From Paenibacillus sp. L3-i20 (lineage in GTDB: Bacteria > Bacillota > Bacilli > Paenibacillales > Paenibacillaceae), in contig NZ_BQME02000001.1 of the NCBI RefSeq assembly GCF_022180385.2, forward strand, positions 1,757,678 through 1,821,677: a stretch of DNA of 64,000 bases, in the 5' to 3' direction. Made by a program: the position numbers and the translations under genes. Positions 7,373-15,591 of this stretch are shown here, in pieces. Numbering within the stretch: position 1 is the first letter of the stretch; each line of letters opens with the position of its first letter. The notes beneath the pieces were generated by a model. That model had not been told where the DNA came from. It did not search any database and saw only the letters and a program-made list of their open reading frames with translations.

Positions 7373-9559
7373 TTATTGAGCGATGTTATGAGACAAACGT
7401 TCAACGATCGTTGCCACTTCGGCACGAGTCACTGATTCCGTAGGATTAATTCTACCATTTCCATTTCCTATCAAGAGCTTGCTGTCAATTGCCCATTGCA
7501 TAGCATCAATAGCCCACGGGGAAACACGATGATGATCAGTAAAGCTAGATAGCGATTGATTGGTGCTGATATCAAGATTTAATGTCTTGGCAAAGTTAAA
7601 GCAGATTAATGCAAGCTGCTCGCGAGTAATGGATTGCTTAGGAGCGAAGGTGTTGCCGCCAATCCCTTGCACAATACGATTACTACTCGCCCACGCTACA
7701 GCGTCATAGTAGTAGTCATCAGTGGCTACATCATTGAAGCCGATCGAGTCGTCTCCTGTTGGCTTGTCTGCTAGTCGGTGAAGCACAGTTGCAAACATAC
7801 CCCGCGTCATTGTACTGTTAGGACTAAAAGTAGTACTTGATGTGCCCGTGAATAGTTCATTTTTCACAACAAAGTCGATCGCTGAAGCTGCCCAGTGGTT
7901 GCCCACATCAGTGAAATCATTCTGCTCCGTAACATCAACGAAAATCGGGTTCGAATAGAACCACAAACCTGCATAGTTACGGTCATTTATCATGTTGAAG
8001 CGCTTTTCATTATCTTCGATATGGTCAAAGGATTGATCTTGAAGCGGCTCTCCATTTTTTGTGTAACCTTCGACATTGACATCAAGGTTTGTCCCACGCA
8101 AACGATAATAGCGGTCCTTATCTGCAGGTACGGTAAATGTAATGGAATAATAGCCGTCTGCATCAGGTTTTCCCCAATCTGCTTCGGTAAAACGTTTAAT
8201 AACTTTGGTTGTTTCATTTGTTGTATCTCCATACTCGCTTTTGTCGAGTTTGCCAGTTACTTCTCCAGAAATAAGATCAATATGATCGACTTTTACGTCA
8301 TTCGTTACAGCAGTAGCATGCTCGCTAATTGGAGCGTAATTATTGTTCTTCGGGCTCTTGAATCGAATGCTTACGGTCGTGTTTTCGCCTTCAGCAACTT
8401 GCAATTGTTCGCCCATTTCAGCTTGTTCGCCACTTCCGCTTGCTTTAAAGTCGAGGGCATCAATAAGGTCACCATATACGGAGAAGGATTTACCAGAACG
8501 CATGCCATCTACGACATCATTAAAGCTATTTCCATCAACCCATGTATAGTTCCGAGAGTATTCACTTGGCCAATAGCCGCTTGAATATTTACGATTGCTA
8601 CTTACTTTAAAATGATGATCCGAGTTCGTAAAGTTCCAGAATTGGCGGCCTTCACCGAGCAATGCATCCCACATTCCTCCGACCTGTGCGATCATTACAT
8701 CGGCTCCACCGTAAATGTCAGTCATCTCGGCTCTATTTCCACTTGATGCCATTTGTCCCCCAGGCATTCCTTCCATACCGAATACAATGTCAGGTGCAAT
8801 ATCGTTCATCTTACGAAGGTCTTCAATGGTAACTACGCCGGACTCGCTACCGTTATGACGGGAAGGATGGTTCGGCAATACGATGCTTTCGGGGTAGTTA
8901 TTTTTAAGCCATGCGATGGCTTCAAAGGTTTTATCTTTATTTAACTTCAGCTCGTCCTTAGCCAGTCTGGGTCCAAAAAGTTTTTCCTCATTGGAATGAA
9001 ACTGATCATTACTTGTGTCGTAGCTGTACAGCCATTCGAATTGACGGATTGCTTCGACAGGTACGGCATCGTCATTTGAATCAACAATAGCGACCGAACC
9101 GTGATCAAGTCCCATCATATCCCACTCAAAGCCAGGATAGATGATCTTATTTGCATATTTTCCTGAGGCCTGCAGCTGTTCCAGCTTCGCTTGCTGATCA
9201 CGGATCGCCTCCCATCTAGCAGTAGGTTTTTTATTGCCGTCTGGATCACGTGGTGAATTACGTAAATGATCGGAAAGCATAAGGAAATTGAACGGCTTGC
9301 CGTAAGTGAAGGAAGTAATTGTTTCAGCTGGTAATTGATCAAGGTCTTCGCGGAATGCAGCGTTCAACACATTTTCCAGCTTCATGAATGGTTCTGATGC
9401 ATCGCTTGATTGAACGGTATGAGTGTGGTATTCGCCAGTCATCCATTTGCCTGTAGATGGAGCATAGGCATCTGCTTTCACGGAATGAATCGCAACGGTT
9501 TGGGATAGCAACAGAACGGCTATAGAGCCGCAGATTAAGGATTTGAATCTGTTCTTCAT
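7373..9559 (-). CDS. SLH-anchored PHP/CehA-type metallohydrolase
   Basis: A secreted protein of 728 residues. A signal peptide (about 1-29, ending VKADA) is followed by a PHP/CehA-McbA-like metallohydrolase domain. Likely metal ligands are GEYHTHT (H45, H47), LSDHLR (D97, H98), PNHPSRH and TNSDHHF. A beta-rich linker follows, then three SLH repeats (about 556-725; FTDVGNHWAASAIDFVV, FNDVATDDYYYDAVAWA, FTDHHRVSPWAIDAMQW) that would bind pyruvylated cell-wall polymer. I use the ATG at 9559, which has GAGGAA upstream, because the signal peptide begins there. CehA/PHP relatives hydrolyse phosphoesters or carbamates; the substrate here is unknown. It is monocistronic with its own terminator. Confidence 0.75.
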   Translation of the reverse strand: MKNRFKSLICGSIAVLLLSQTVAIHSVKADAYAPSTGKWMTGEYHTHTVQSSDASEPFMKLENVLNAAFREDLDQLPAETITSFTYGKPFNFLMLSDHLRNSPRDPDGNKKPTARWEAIRDQQAKLEQLQASGKYANKIIYPGFEWDMMGLDHGSVAIVDSNDDAVPVEAIRQFEWLYSYDTSNDQFHSNEEKLFGPRLAKDELKLNKDKTFEAIAWLKNNYPESIVLPNHPSRHNGSESGVVTIEDLRKMNDIAPDIVFGMEGMPGGQMASSGNRAEMTDIYGGADVMIAQVGGMWDALLGEGRQFWNFTNSDHHFKVSSNRKYSSGYWPSEYSRNYTWVDGNSFNDVVDGMRSGKSFSVYGDLIDALDFKASGSGEQAEMGEQLQVAEGENTTVSIRFKSPKNNNYAPISEHATAVTNDVKVDHIDLISGEVTGKLDKSEYGDTTNETTKVIKRFTEADWGKPDADGYYSITFTVPADKDRYYRLRGTNLDVNVEGYTKNGEPLQDQSFDHIEDNEKRFNMINDRNYAGLWFYSNPIFVDVTEQNDFTDVGNHWAASAIDFVVKNELFTGTSSTTFSPNSTMTRGMFATVLHRLADKPTGDDSIGFNDVATDDYYYDAVAWASSNRIVQGIGGNTFAPKQSITREQLALICFNFAKTLNLDISTNQSLSSFTDHHRVSPWAIDAMQWAIDSKLLIGNGNGRINPTESVTRAEVATIVERLSHNIAQ

Positions 9560-9766
9560 GATAGTAGTTTCCTCGCTCTCCATTTTAAACACAGAAAATA
9601 ATTTTCTAGTAATAGGAGTATCTTAATAGAAGTTTGTAAACACAGATCGCACATTATATAAATAAATCGTAAACGACGCAAACCTTGTATTCGAAAAATT
9701 AATGGAACAGGAGTGGATGCTGCTAGTAAACCTTTAAAAATAGATGAATAGTGAAGATTAGATTAG

Positions 9767-9859
9767 TATGATAATGCAGTCGAAGTCGCCAAGGAAGTAG
9801 GTAGTTCTACGCTTTCGACGCAGCTTCCCAGCAGCCCGCCGCCTGCACAGATAATTTAA
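9767..9859 (+). pseudogene. Possible C-terminal gene remnant
   Basis: The 9560-9918 gap holds one 30-codon open piece that follows a TAG and reads AVEVAKEVGSSTLSTQLPSS then PPPAQII before a TAA. It looks like coding sequence but matches no family I know and has no start. The rest of the gap is AT-rich and featureless. Confidence 0.25.
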
Positions 9860-9918
9860 AGGATTTTTTTGGTAAATGTAGAATACTACTCAAAAATATG
9901 GTTTAGGGGGGCTATGTG

Positions 9919-10402
9919 GTGACTATAAAAATTATTGAAAGAGAGCCATTTCGTATCATTGGAACAAAGGTAGAAACTTTATAGCAAGAGACCAGAGAGC
10001 AACAGATAATTCCTAAGTATTAGCAATCGTTTAATGAACGATTGACTGAGGTGACGGGTACTCAGTTACCCCGATTACAATATGGCGTTTTCATAGACCC
10101 GCCCAATTACAATCCCGATACGGATACGTTTACATGGATAGCTGGAGTTGAAGTTACAGCTGATGCCGTACCGCCAGAAGGTATGATTTCATACAAACTC
10201 CCGCAAGCAACTTACGCTGTTTTGGGAATATCAAGGGGAGAATGGTGGAGCTGCTTATAATGAATTATACAAATGAATATATAATAATTCAGATTATGAG
10301 CTTGCAGGTGCTTATGGGTTCAAAATGTATTCGGCAGTACAAGCTCCTTTAGAACAAGGAGTTGTACATTTCTCATTACATTTTTCAATTAGGAAAAAGT
10401 AG
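9919..10402 (+). pseudogene. GyrI-like effector-binding domain protein, degraded
   Basis: Starting at a GTG at 9919 with AGGGGG upstream, the reading VTIKIIEREPFRIIGTKVET matches the start of GyrI-like/AraC effector-binding (SOUL-fold) proteins. In-frame stops occur after VETL (TAG) and after IPKY (TAG). An intact middle part (10042-10260) encodes LPRLQYGVFIDPPNYNPDTD and PEGMISYKLPQATYAVLG, both typical of the domain. A frameshift near 10230 and a stop after NELYK follow, before the ending at 10400-10402. At least three lesions make it a pseudogene. Intact relatives bind small cationic or hydrophobic ligands. Confidence 0.65.
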
Positions 10403-10445
10403 CTTAACAGTAAACAATAGTTGAATAAATCGTGTGTAGAAGTAA

Positions 10446-10471
10446 AAGGCCATCCAGCAGAGGGTGGCCTT
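10446..10471 (-). terminator. Hairpin shared with a second copy at 13.92 kb
   Basis: AAGGCCATCC / GGGTGGCCTT stem; on the minus strand it is followed by TTTTAC. The hairpin and about 25 adjacent bases recur at 13922-13975. Confidence 0.45.
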
Positions 10472-10571
10472 AAAACTTGCCGTTGCAGACAGTGCGGAGA
10501 GTCTTATCACCCTCCCGGTTCAGCTCTAAATCATAAGTAACGTCAAGATTTGGGAAGGCTACAGAAAGATC
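10470..10571 (-). pseudogene. C-terminal gene remnant
   Basis: A 33-codon open piece bounded upstream by a stop reads VAFPNLDVTYDLELNREGDK then TLRTVCNGKF before TAA. The composition looks like real protein. The family is not recognised. It ends within the terminator hairpin at 10446-10471, as a true gene end would. Confidence 0.35.
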
Positions 10572-10662
10572 TTAATAGCGTGGTCGGCATAGACATTCAG
10601 GGGGGTCCTAATGTGGGCATTATATCGAATTGCAATATCACTAGTGACAGCAGATGGATGGG

Positions 10663-10812
10663 TGGATTATCCTTGCAATCGGAGCATATCGATCTGACAC
10701 GCTAAACCTATTCAGTTGCGTTGCATTGGCGCTTATGTCTTCACTTCCGTTAGGCGTATTAAAAGGCACGACCATGTTTTCGGTCAAGCAGGATAAACTC
10801 GTGATTATTTGA
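10663..10812 (+). pseudogene. Possible membrane-protein remnant
   Basis: Fifty codons in one frame read WIILAIGAYRSDTLNLFSCV then ALALMSSLPLGVLKGTT and MFSVKQDKLVII before TGA. The hydrophobic stretch followed by LGVLKGTT resembles the middle of small DUF1453-like membrane proteins. There is no start codon or ribosome binding site. It is probably a relic; the family is uncertain. Confidence 0.25.
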
Positions 10813-10821
10813 GATCAAAAA

Positions 10822-10844
10822 AGCCATCCCGCAAAAGGATGGCT
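10822..10844 (-). terminator. Terminator of the deiminase gene
   Basis: AGCCATCC / GGATGGCT stem followed on the minus strand by six T residues, directly after the stop at 10850. Confidence 0.75.
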
Positions 10845-10849
10845 CAAAA

Positions 10850-11989
10850 TCATTTCAAACTAATGGGTTGTTGTTGTGTGACACAATGTATCATACCACC
10901 GTCTTTATAGAGCTCTCGTATATCAATTCCAACAACTTCACGGTCAGGATAAAGCTTTTGGATTACGTCGTTTGCTATTTTATCATGGGGATCATTATAG
11001 TTTGGAACGAGCACTACGGCATTGCCAACATAATAATTGATATATGAGCCTTTGTATCCCAGGTTTTCTCCATTATCCAGAACGACATTGTTTTTGCTAA
11101 TCGGCAGATATTCAAACTTATAAGGTTTGTTGGATCTATTTTTAGCGTTCATTAGGGTGGTAAAATCCTTATTTGTGAGACCTGACTCCTCTAAATCAGC
11201 CCTGTTCATCGTAACCAATGTCGATTGATTATAGAACTTCGCGATTCCATCAATATGAAAGTCTGTAATATCCAAACCTGCTACACCATCTAGCCAAATG
11301 AAGTTAGTAACGCCAAGGTTCTCTGCAACGTACTTCTCAATTTCTGCTTCTGATAACTTAGCATTTCGATTTTTATTCGTAACAGAACTACGTGTTGATA
11401 AGAATGTTCCGTTGCCATCTAGCTCAAATGCTCCGCCTTCAAGAACAACGTTATTGAGATCAATATTCTCCATGCCTAATTGCTTGCTAAGTTTTTTTGA
11501 AATTGCTGCGTCTTTTTTATATGGCGTCTTTTTGCCCCAGCCATTAAATCCCCAGTCCATCAATTTCATATTGTTGTTTTTGTCGTATACAAAAATAGGC
11601 GCGGTATCTCTTGCCCATACGTCGTCAGTGGGGACAATGTAGAAGTCGATTTTATCCATATCGATGCCTTCATCATATAGAAGATCATAAATATAGTTCT
11701 GCTCATATTTATTATAGGCGATAATATGAACATTTTCCCCTTCGCTTAAAGCGGCTGTCATCTCGATCCAAATCATCTCGAGGTTTTCTTTATGACCTTC
11801 ACCATACGTGTAGTTATGAGGCCATTGCAACCAAGTGCCTTCATGTTTGCTACTTTCTTCGGGCATTGTATATTTGCCAACGATTTGTTTCTTTACAGTC
11901 TGAGCCTCAGTAGCATGGCTTTGAGTACATCCCATTAAGGTTCCAGTCATTAATACTCCCCCTAAACACAACGCGATTATTTTTTTCAT
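10850..11989 (-). CDS. Agmatine deiminase-family lipoprotein
   Basis: A 379-residue protein of the porphyromonas-type peptidylarginine/agmatine deiminase family. Catalytic signatures are DDVWARDTAP, FHIDGIAKF and the C-terminal nucleophile in GGMIHCVTQQQP (C369). Unusually for agmatine deiminases, it starts with a lipoprotein signal (MKKIIALCLGGVLMTGTLMGC; lipobox LMGC), so it should act outside the membrane. Family enzymes convert agmatine to N-carbamoylputrescine and ammonia. The extracellular location suggests scavenging or modification of external agmatine or of C-terminal arginine. It has its own terminator, and no polyamine genes are adjacent. Confidence 0.8.
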   Translation of the reverse strand: MKKIIALCLGGVLMTGTLMGCTQSHATEAQTVKKQIVGKYTMPEESSKHEGTWLQWPHNYTYGEGHKENLEMIWIEMTAALSEGENVHIIAYNKYEQNYIYDLLYDEGIDMDKIDFYIVPTDDVWARDTAPIFVYDKNNNMKLMDWGFNGWGKKTPYKKDAAISKKLSKQLGMENIDLNNVVLEGGAFELDGNGTFLSTRSSVTNKNRNAKLSEAEIEKYVAENLGVTNFIWLDGVAGLDITDFHIDGIAKFYNQSTLVTMNRADLEESGLTNKDFTTLMNAKNRSNKPYKFEYLPISKNNVVLDNGENLGYKGSYINYYVGNAVVLVPNYNDPHDKIANDVIQKLYPDREVVGIDIRELYKDGGMIHCVTQQQPISLK

Positions 11990-12063
11990 CTGATGTTCTC
12001 CCTTTGTAGGATAGCTTGCTCTTGAAGTAGAATAAACGTTGACATTGTGTGAAGGTCAAGGGG

Positions 12064-12882
12064 TTATTTTTTGATGATAGGAAAACAGACCAGTGTTACA
12101 AACTCCTCTGGAGAGCAGTCACATTCTAGTCCCTTTAAGTAAGTTTCGTAAGGAGGCCCATCGAGACGATAGCCGTTGTTTGCTATCCACTCTTCAAGTG
12201 CCATATGTGCATATCCGATATAGTCGTAACTCCCTATATGGATTGTAGTAGCAATAATTTTTTCGGGCAGCTTTTCGATTCGGTATTCTTTTGGAGCATC
12301 TTGGTCAAGTCCCTGAAAGATCGGGATCATCAATTCAATGTCACAATCGTCAGAGGTGAATTCTTCTTCCCAAAAAGTGGCGGAAGGAGAGCCGAGCAAC
12401 TGAATATGTTTTTCTTCCGCTTTTTCGTATAAGGAATCGATGTATTTGTCCATATCAACAATGTTAATCCGTAATCTTTGGCTTATGACCATTATCTCGT
12501 TTCTTATGCCGAACAATACATCATAAGTTCTTTTTTCTCCGAGAATCATATCCGCTTTCTGTTCGATGACCCCTTGTATTTCAGCAATGATCCCTTTATA
12601 TTGATTCATTTCGCTCGATAATTCACGTATCTTTAAGTGCAAAAATTTGTTCATTGATTTCTCATCTGTGATTAGAAGCATCGTTTTAATTTCCGGCAAG
12701 GAAAATTTATATTCCCTCAGTTTCTTAATTCGTAATGCCGTTTCTAATTGATTTTTCTCATAGTATCTGTAACCGTTCGTGGCATCTACATGTATGGGTT
12801 TTAGAAGTTGTTCCTTGTCGTAGTGTCGCAACATACGTGTACTCATTTTGCAAAGCTGAGAAAATCTGCTGATTGTGTACAT
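12064..12882 (-). CDS. MerR-family regulator with GyrI-like effector domain
   Basis: A 272-residue regulator. The N-terminal MerR winged helix (MYTISRFSQLCKMSTRMLRH, then YYEKNQLETALRIKKLREY) is followed by a dimerisation coiled coil (about 75-115). A C-terminal GyrI/BmrR-type effector-binding domain follows (IEKLPEKIIATTIHIGSYDY, EEWIANNGYRLDGPPYETYL). I start at ATG 12882 because the MerR motif begins there; the upstream ATG at 12930 adds a non-homologous tail. Relatives sense multidrug cations and activate efflux genes by untwisting a 19-bp spacer promoter. Its target is not evident. The downstream neighbour is the deiminase lipoprotein gene. Confidence 0.8.
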   Translation of the reverse strand: MYTISRFSQLCKMSTRMLRHYDKEQLLKPIHVDATNGYRYYEKNQLETALRIKKLREYKFSLPEIKTMLLITDEKSMNKFLHLKIRELSSEMNQYKGIIAEIQGVIEQKADMILGEKRTYDVLFGIRNEIMVISQRLRINIVDMDKYIDSLYEKAEEKHIQLLGSPSATFWEEEFTSDDCDIELMIPIFQGLDQDAPKEYRIEKLPEKIIATTIHIGSYDYIGYAHMALEEWIANNGYRLDGPPYETYLKGLECDCSPEEFVTLVCFPIIKK

Positions 12883-13040
12883 AGTTCTCACTTCCTCAGT
12901 TCTTCCTTTGTTTAATTGCATTGTAGGCAAATGGCATTATTATCGTAAGTATGCATCATTTCAGCTTTCCATACACGGAAATTATGCATACTCAGCGATT
13001 GGATGAAAGGAGTTGCTGAACTGCCGTCCGCCTTCGATAA

Positions 13041-13502
13041 CTAATTGGGTACAGAATCTTGTTCGACCCGATTGAATCCTTTCATGATTAGCCATATAGC
13101 CAAAACAAATGCCAGTGTCGTAGCCACATGGTTCACCAAATTACGTCCTTCTCTTAACAATCCGCCTAGCATTTGGAAATGAGATACATCCAAAGTTCCA
13201 ACTCTTGCAAATTCGTCGCTTAATGTCAGTAGCAGAAGAAGAATGATTACACCAATAATAATGAACACACCAGCAATGATGCCGAAGGCAACAGATCCAA
13301 GAGCTAAACCTTTATAGTACTTACTTAAAATCGGATATATTGAAATAGGATAACCCACATATGCAGCAACCATTAACAACTGAAAAAACGCTCCTATTAG
13401 TACCTGATTTTCATTTGTAGAAGCCCTGACAAGATAGTCTACTCCATCTATGACAGGAACTACACTAAATATACCAGCAACCAGCCCGACTATTAATAAC
13501 AC
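13041..13502 (-). CDS. DUF4386-like membrane protein, shortened
   Basis: A 153-residue hydrophobic protein with four or five transmembrane segments. The N-terminal LLIVGLVAGIFSVVPVIDGV and the C-terminal LAIWLIMKGFNRVEQ match the two ends of DUF4386 proteins. That family is usually about 220-230 residues, with a segment resembling FYYLLYRSKLIPRWLS between these parts. That segment is absent here, so an internal deletion of about 60-70 residues is likely (inference). The start is a GTG at 13502 that lies inside the end of the upstream gene; AAAGGA lies 3 bases away, suggesting translational coupling. The function of the family is unknown. Confidence 0.55.
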   Translation of the reverse strand: MLLIVGLVAGIFSVVPVIDGVDYLVRASTNENQVLIGAFFQLLMVAAYVGYPISIYPILSKYYKGLALGSVAFGIIAGVFIIIGVIILLLLLTLSDEFARVGTLDVSHFQMLGGLLREGRNLVNHVATTLAFVLAIWLIMKGFNRVEQDSVPN

Positions 13503-13681
13503 ACTCCTTTTCTATAAAAGCGTAATTGAACGATACGTCCCAGAAGATCGGATAAAAAACCGTAGATGATTAATATAAGAAATGTTAAGTAAGTTGGAAT
13601 TTCAATAACGAGAGGAATCACGGGCAATAAATATCCGAAGAAAAACACATAAAGCGAAATTTTGTCTGCCTTCTTCGGCAT
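13493..13681 (-). CDS. Small two-helix membrane protein
   Basis: A 62-residue protein with two hydrophobic segments (ISLYVFFFGYLLPVIPLVIE and LTFLILIIYGFLSDLLG) and a basic C-terminus. Its last ten bases overlap the start of the DUF4386-like gene, so the two are translationally linked. I see no named family. It could also be a displaced piece of a larger membrane protein. Confidence 0.45.
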   Translation of the reverse strand: MPKKADKISLYVFFFGYLLPVIPLVIEIPTYLTFLILIIYGFLSDLLGRIVQLRFYRKGVCY

Positions 13682-14072
13682 TATTTATCGCTTATAAAGT
13701 GTAAAGGGAGTAGATGAGTATATTGCTGCTGATGGTGGCTTATATCTAGTTTATGCTTACACTTTCAGATATAACCACAGCACATCTTGAGACAGACTAT
13801 GAGTTGCATCTTAGTGATAGCAATTAAAATATACACAATCCTACTGCATGTATTATAAAGTGAACAAAAAATAAGTTTTTTGTTCAGTTAGTAGGAGAGC
13901 AGAATAACCGTATCTCAAAAAGAAAGCCATCCCCAAAAAGGGATGGACTTAAAATGTGCCGTTACAGACAACATGGAAAAGCGTATGGAAACTGAAAGCA
14001 ATGACAAAATTGCCAGTGCTAGGGATAGCGTCCCGTCTATGAATGCCAGATGCCGCCTTAGTTTGTTTATTT
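13682..14072. other. Intergenic region with two hairpins
   Basis: No intact gene is supported. It contains the inverted repeat GAACAAAAA / TTTTTTGTTC (13862-13888), the operon terminator at 13924-13950, and a segment at 13951-13975 nearly identical to 10472-10495. The remaining sequence to 14072 has open pieces but none with a start. Confidence 0.4.
13924..13950 (-). terminator. Terminator of the aryl biosynthesis operon
   Basis: CCATCCC / GGGATGG stem with a 6-base loop; on the minus strand it is followed by GGCTTTCTTTTT. It lies about 120 bases after the last operon gene (stop at 14073). Confidence 0.6.
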
Positions 14073-15569
14073 TTATAACGTAAGTAGCTCCTGGTATTGT
14101 TTCAATAGATCATGTCGATTGATTTTGCCCGCATTGTTATAAGGCATGACGCTCAAAATAATAATATCTTTCGGTATTTTGTACGCAGGTAAATTGTCCT
14201 GACAAATAGAATGAATGATCATTTGAAGATCAGCAGAGCCTTGCAAACCGTCCCTCGCTTTTACGAAGGCGACCGGAACCTCTCCCTCTGCTAGATTGGG
14301 GATTCCCAATACTTTGGCATCTTCAATTTCTGAAATCCGTTCCAGTACGCTTTCAACCTCGGAAGCATAAAAAATTAATCCGCTTCTGTTAATAGCGTCT
14401 TGCTTGCGGCCCAACAAAAATAAATAACCATCATCGTCTAAGTAGCCCATATCTCCTGTTCTTAGAAAGGTACCGTAAAATGTTTCCGAAGTTAGCTGCG
14501 GTTCCGAATAATACTCACGCATCGAATGCTTCGATTGAACACACACTTCTCCAGTGCACCCAGCTTGTAAACAGTTTCCTTCATCGTCCATTATCTGAAC
14601 GGTCACAAAAAAATCTGGCCTGCCGGCCGATTGTTCCTTTTCGAGCCACTCCATGCTGTCCGTTGAGGAAATACCACCAGCCTCACTGGTACCGTAAAAG
14701 TCTATAAACAGCACCTCTGGAAAGTAACGACTCGCGTTTTTTTTGAATTCATACGACGTGGATCTGCCGGTAGTCATGACTTCTTGTAGACAATTCGGCA
14801 TAGTCTTACCATGGGTATTTAGCCATGTAACCATTTCCATGAGATCGGTTGGGCCGGAGATCATATGGGACACAGAATGAAGATTCGTCATATCATATAT
14901 GCCTGATGGCTCTGGATCGCGCAGTAGTAAGATAGTATTGCCGTCGGATAGAATGGTGGTAGCCAACGTCAAATGAGATCGGAAAAAAAGAGGTCTTATC
15001 ATCAAATAATTTACGGTACTTTCGCTGAAGTAATTTTCGGGCACATCTATAAAAAAGTTACGGTGAGTGACCACAATTCCTTTTGGAGTGCCCGTTGTCC
15101 CGGATGTGAAGAAGAGTAACTCTCTTTCTCCAGTGGAGGATCCCCAGCAGGTTGGTAGAGTGGAATGTTCGGATAACTCCAGTTCCATATCTTCGACTTC
15201 CATTGTCATCATCTGGTCGTAACCCGGAATGGTCCCACAATCCATATCACGTTCCGTAATTAGCAATTTGCATTCCGCTCTCTGATAAATCGTTTGAACC
15301 CCAAACAAATTGTGGTAATTCAAAGGAATTGCTACAGCATCTAGTTTAATGAGGGCAATGATTGTCTCCATATAAGCTGTACTGTTTTTCATCAGAATCA
15401 TTACTTTGTCGCCAGATTGGATTCCAAATTTTTGCGAAAGCAGATGAGCCCATTGATCTGTACGACGAAATAATTCGGAATAGGTTACGCTTCGCTGTTC
15501 GTCTACAACAGCTTGTCTATTCGGCAAATATTTTGCGTTTTTTTCCAACCTCTCGATAAAGGCCCGCAT
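14073..15569 (-). CDS. ANL-superfamily acyl/aryl-CoA synthetase
   Basis: A 498-residue adenylate-forming enzyme with all core motifs: LLFFTSGTTGTPKG (A3, P-loop-like), DFYGTSEAGG (A5), LRTGDMGYLDDDGYLFLLGR (A7-A8) and NNAGKINR carrying the A10 lysine. It activates a carboxylic acid as acyl-AMP and probably transfers it to CoA, since no carrier protein is encoded nearby. The closest architecture is that of benzoate or fatty-acid CoA ligases. As the last gene of the 12-gene operon, it is a good candidate for activating the 4-hydroxybenzoate predicted from the chorismate-lyase-like enzyme. Substrate assignment is inference. Confidence 0.8.
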   Translation of the reverse strand: MRAFIERLEKNAKYLPNRQAVVDEQRSVTYSELFRRTDQWAHLLSQKFGIQSGDKVMILMKNSTAYMETIIALIKLDAVAIPLNYHNLFGVQTIYQRAECKLLITERDMDCGTIPGYDQMMTMEVEDMELELSEHSTLPTCWGSSTGERELLFFTSGTTGTPKGIVVTHRNFFIDVPENYFSESTVNYLMIRPLFFRSHLTLATTILSDGNTILLLRDPEPSGIYDMTNLHSVSHMISGPTDLMEMVTWLNTHGKTMPNCLQEVMTTGRSTSYEFKKNASRYFPEVLFIDFYGTSEAGGISSTDSMEWLEKEQSAGRPDFFVTVQIMDDEGNCLQAGCTGEVCVQSKHSMREYYSEPQLTSETFYGTFLRTGDMGYLDDDGYLFLLGRKQDAINRSGLIFYASEVESVLERISEIEDAKVLGIPNLAEGEVPVAFVKARDGLQGSADLQMIIHSICQDNLPAYKIPKDIIILSVMPYNNAGKINRHDLLKQYQELLTL

Positions 15570-15591
15570 ACGTCTCGATCACCTCTCGCGG

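Noticed and set aside
7895..8584. 229-codon plus-strand open frame
   Set aside because: Fully antisense to the well-supported SLH metallohydrolase gene, no ribosome binding site, no domain; a shadow frame.
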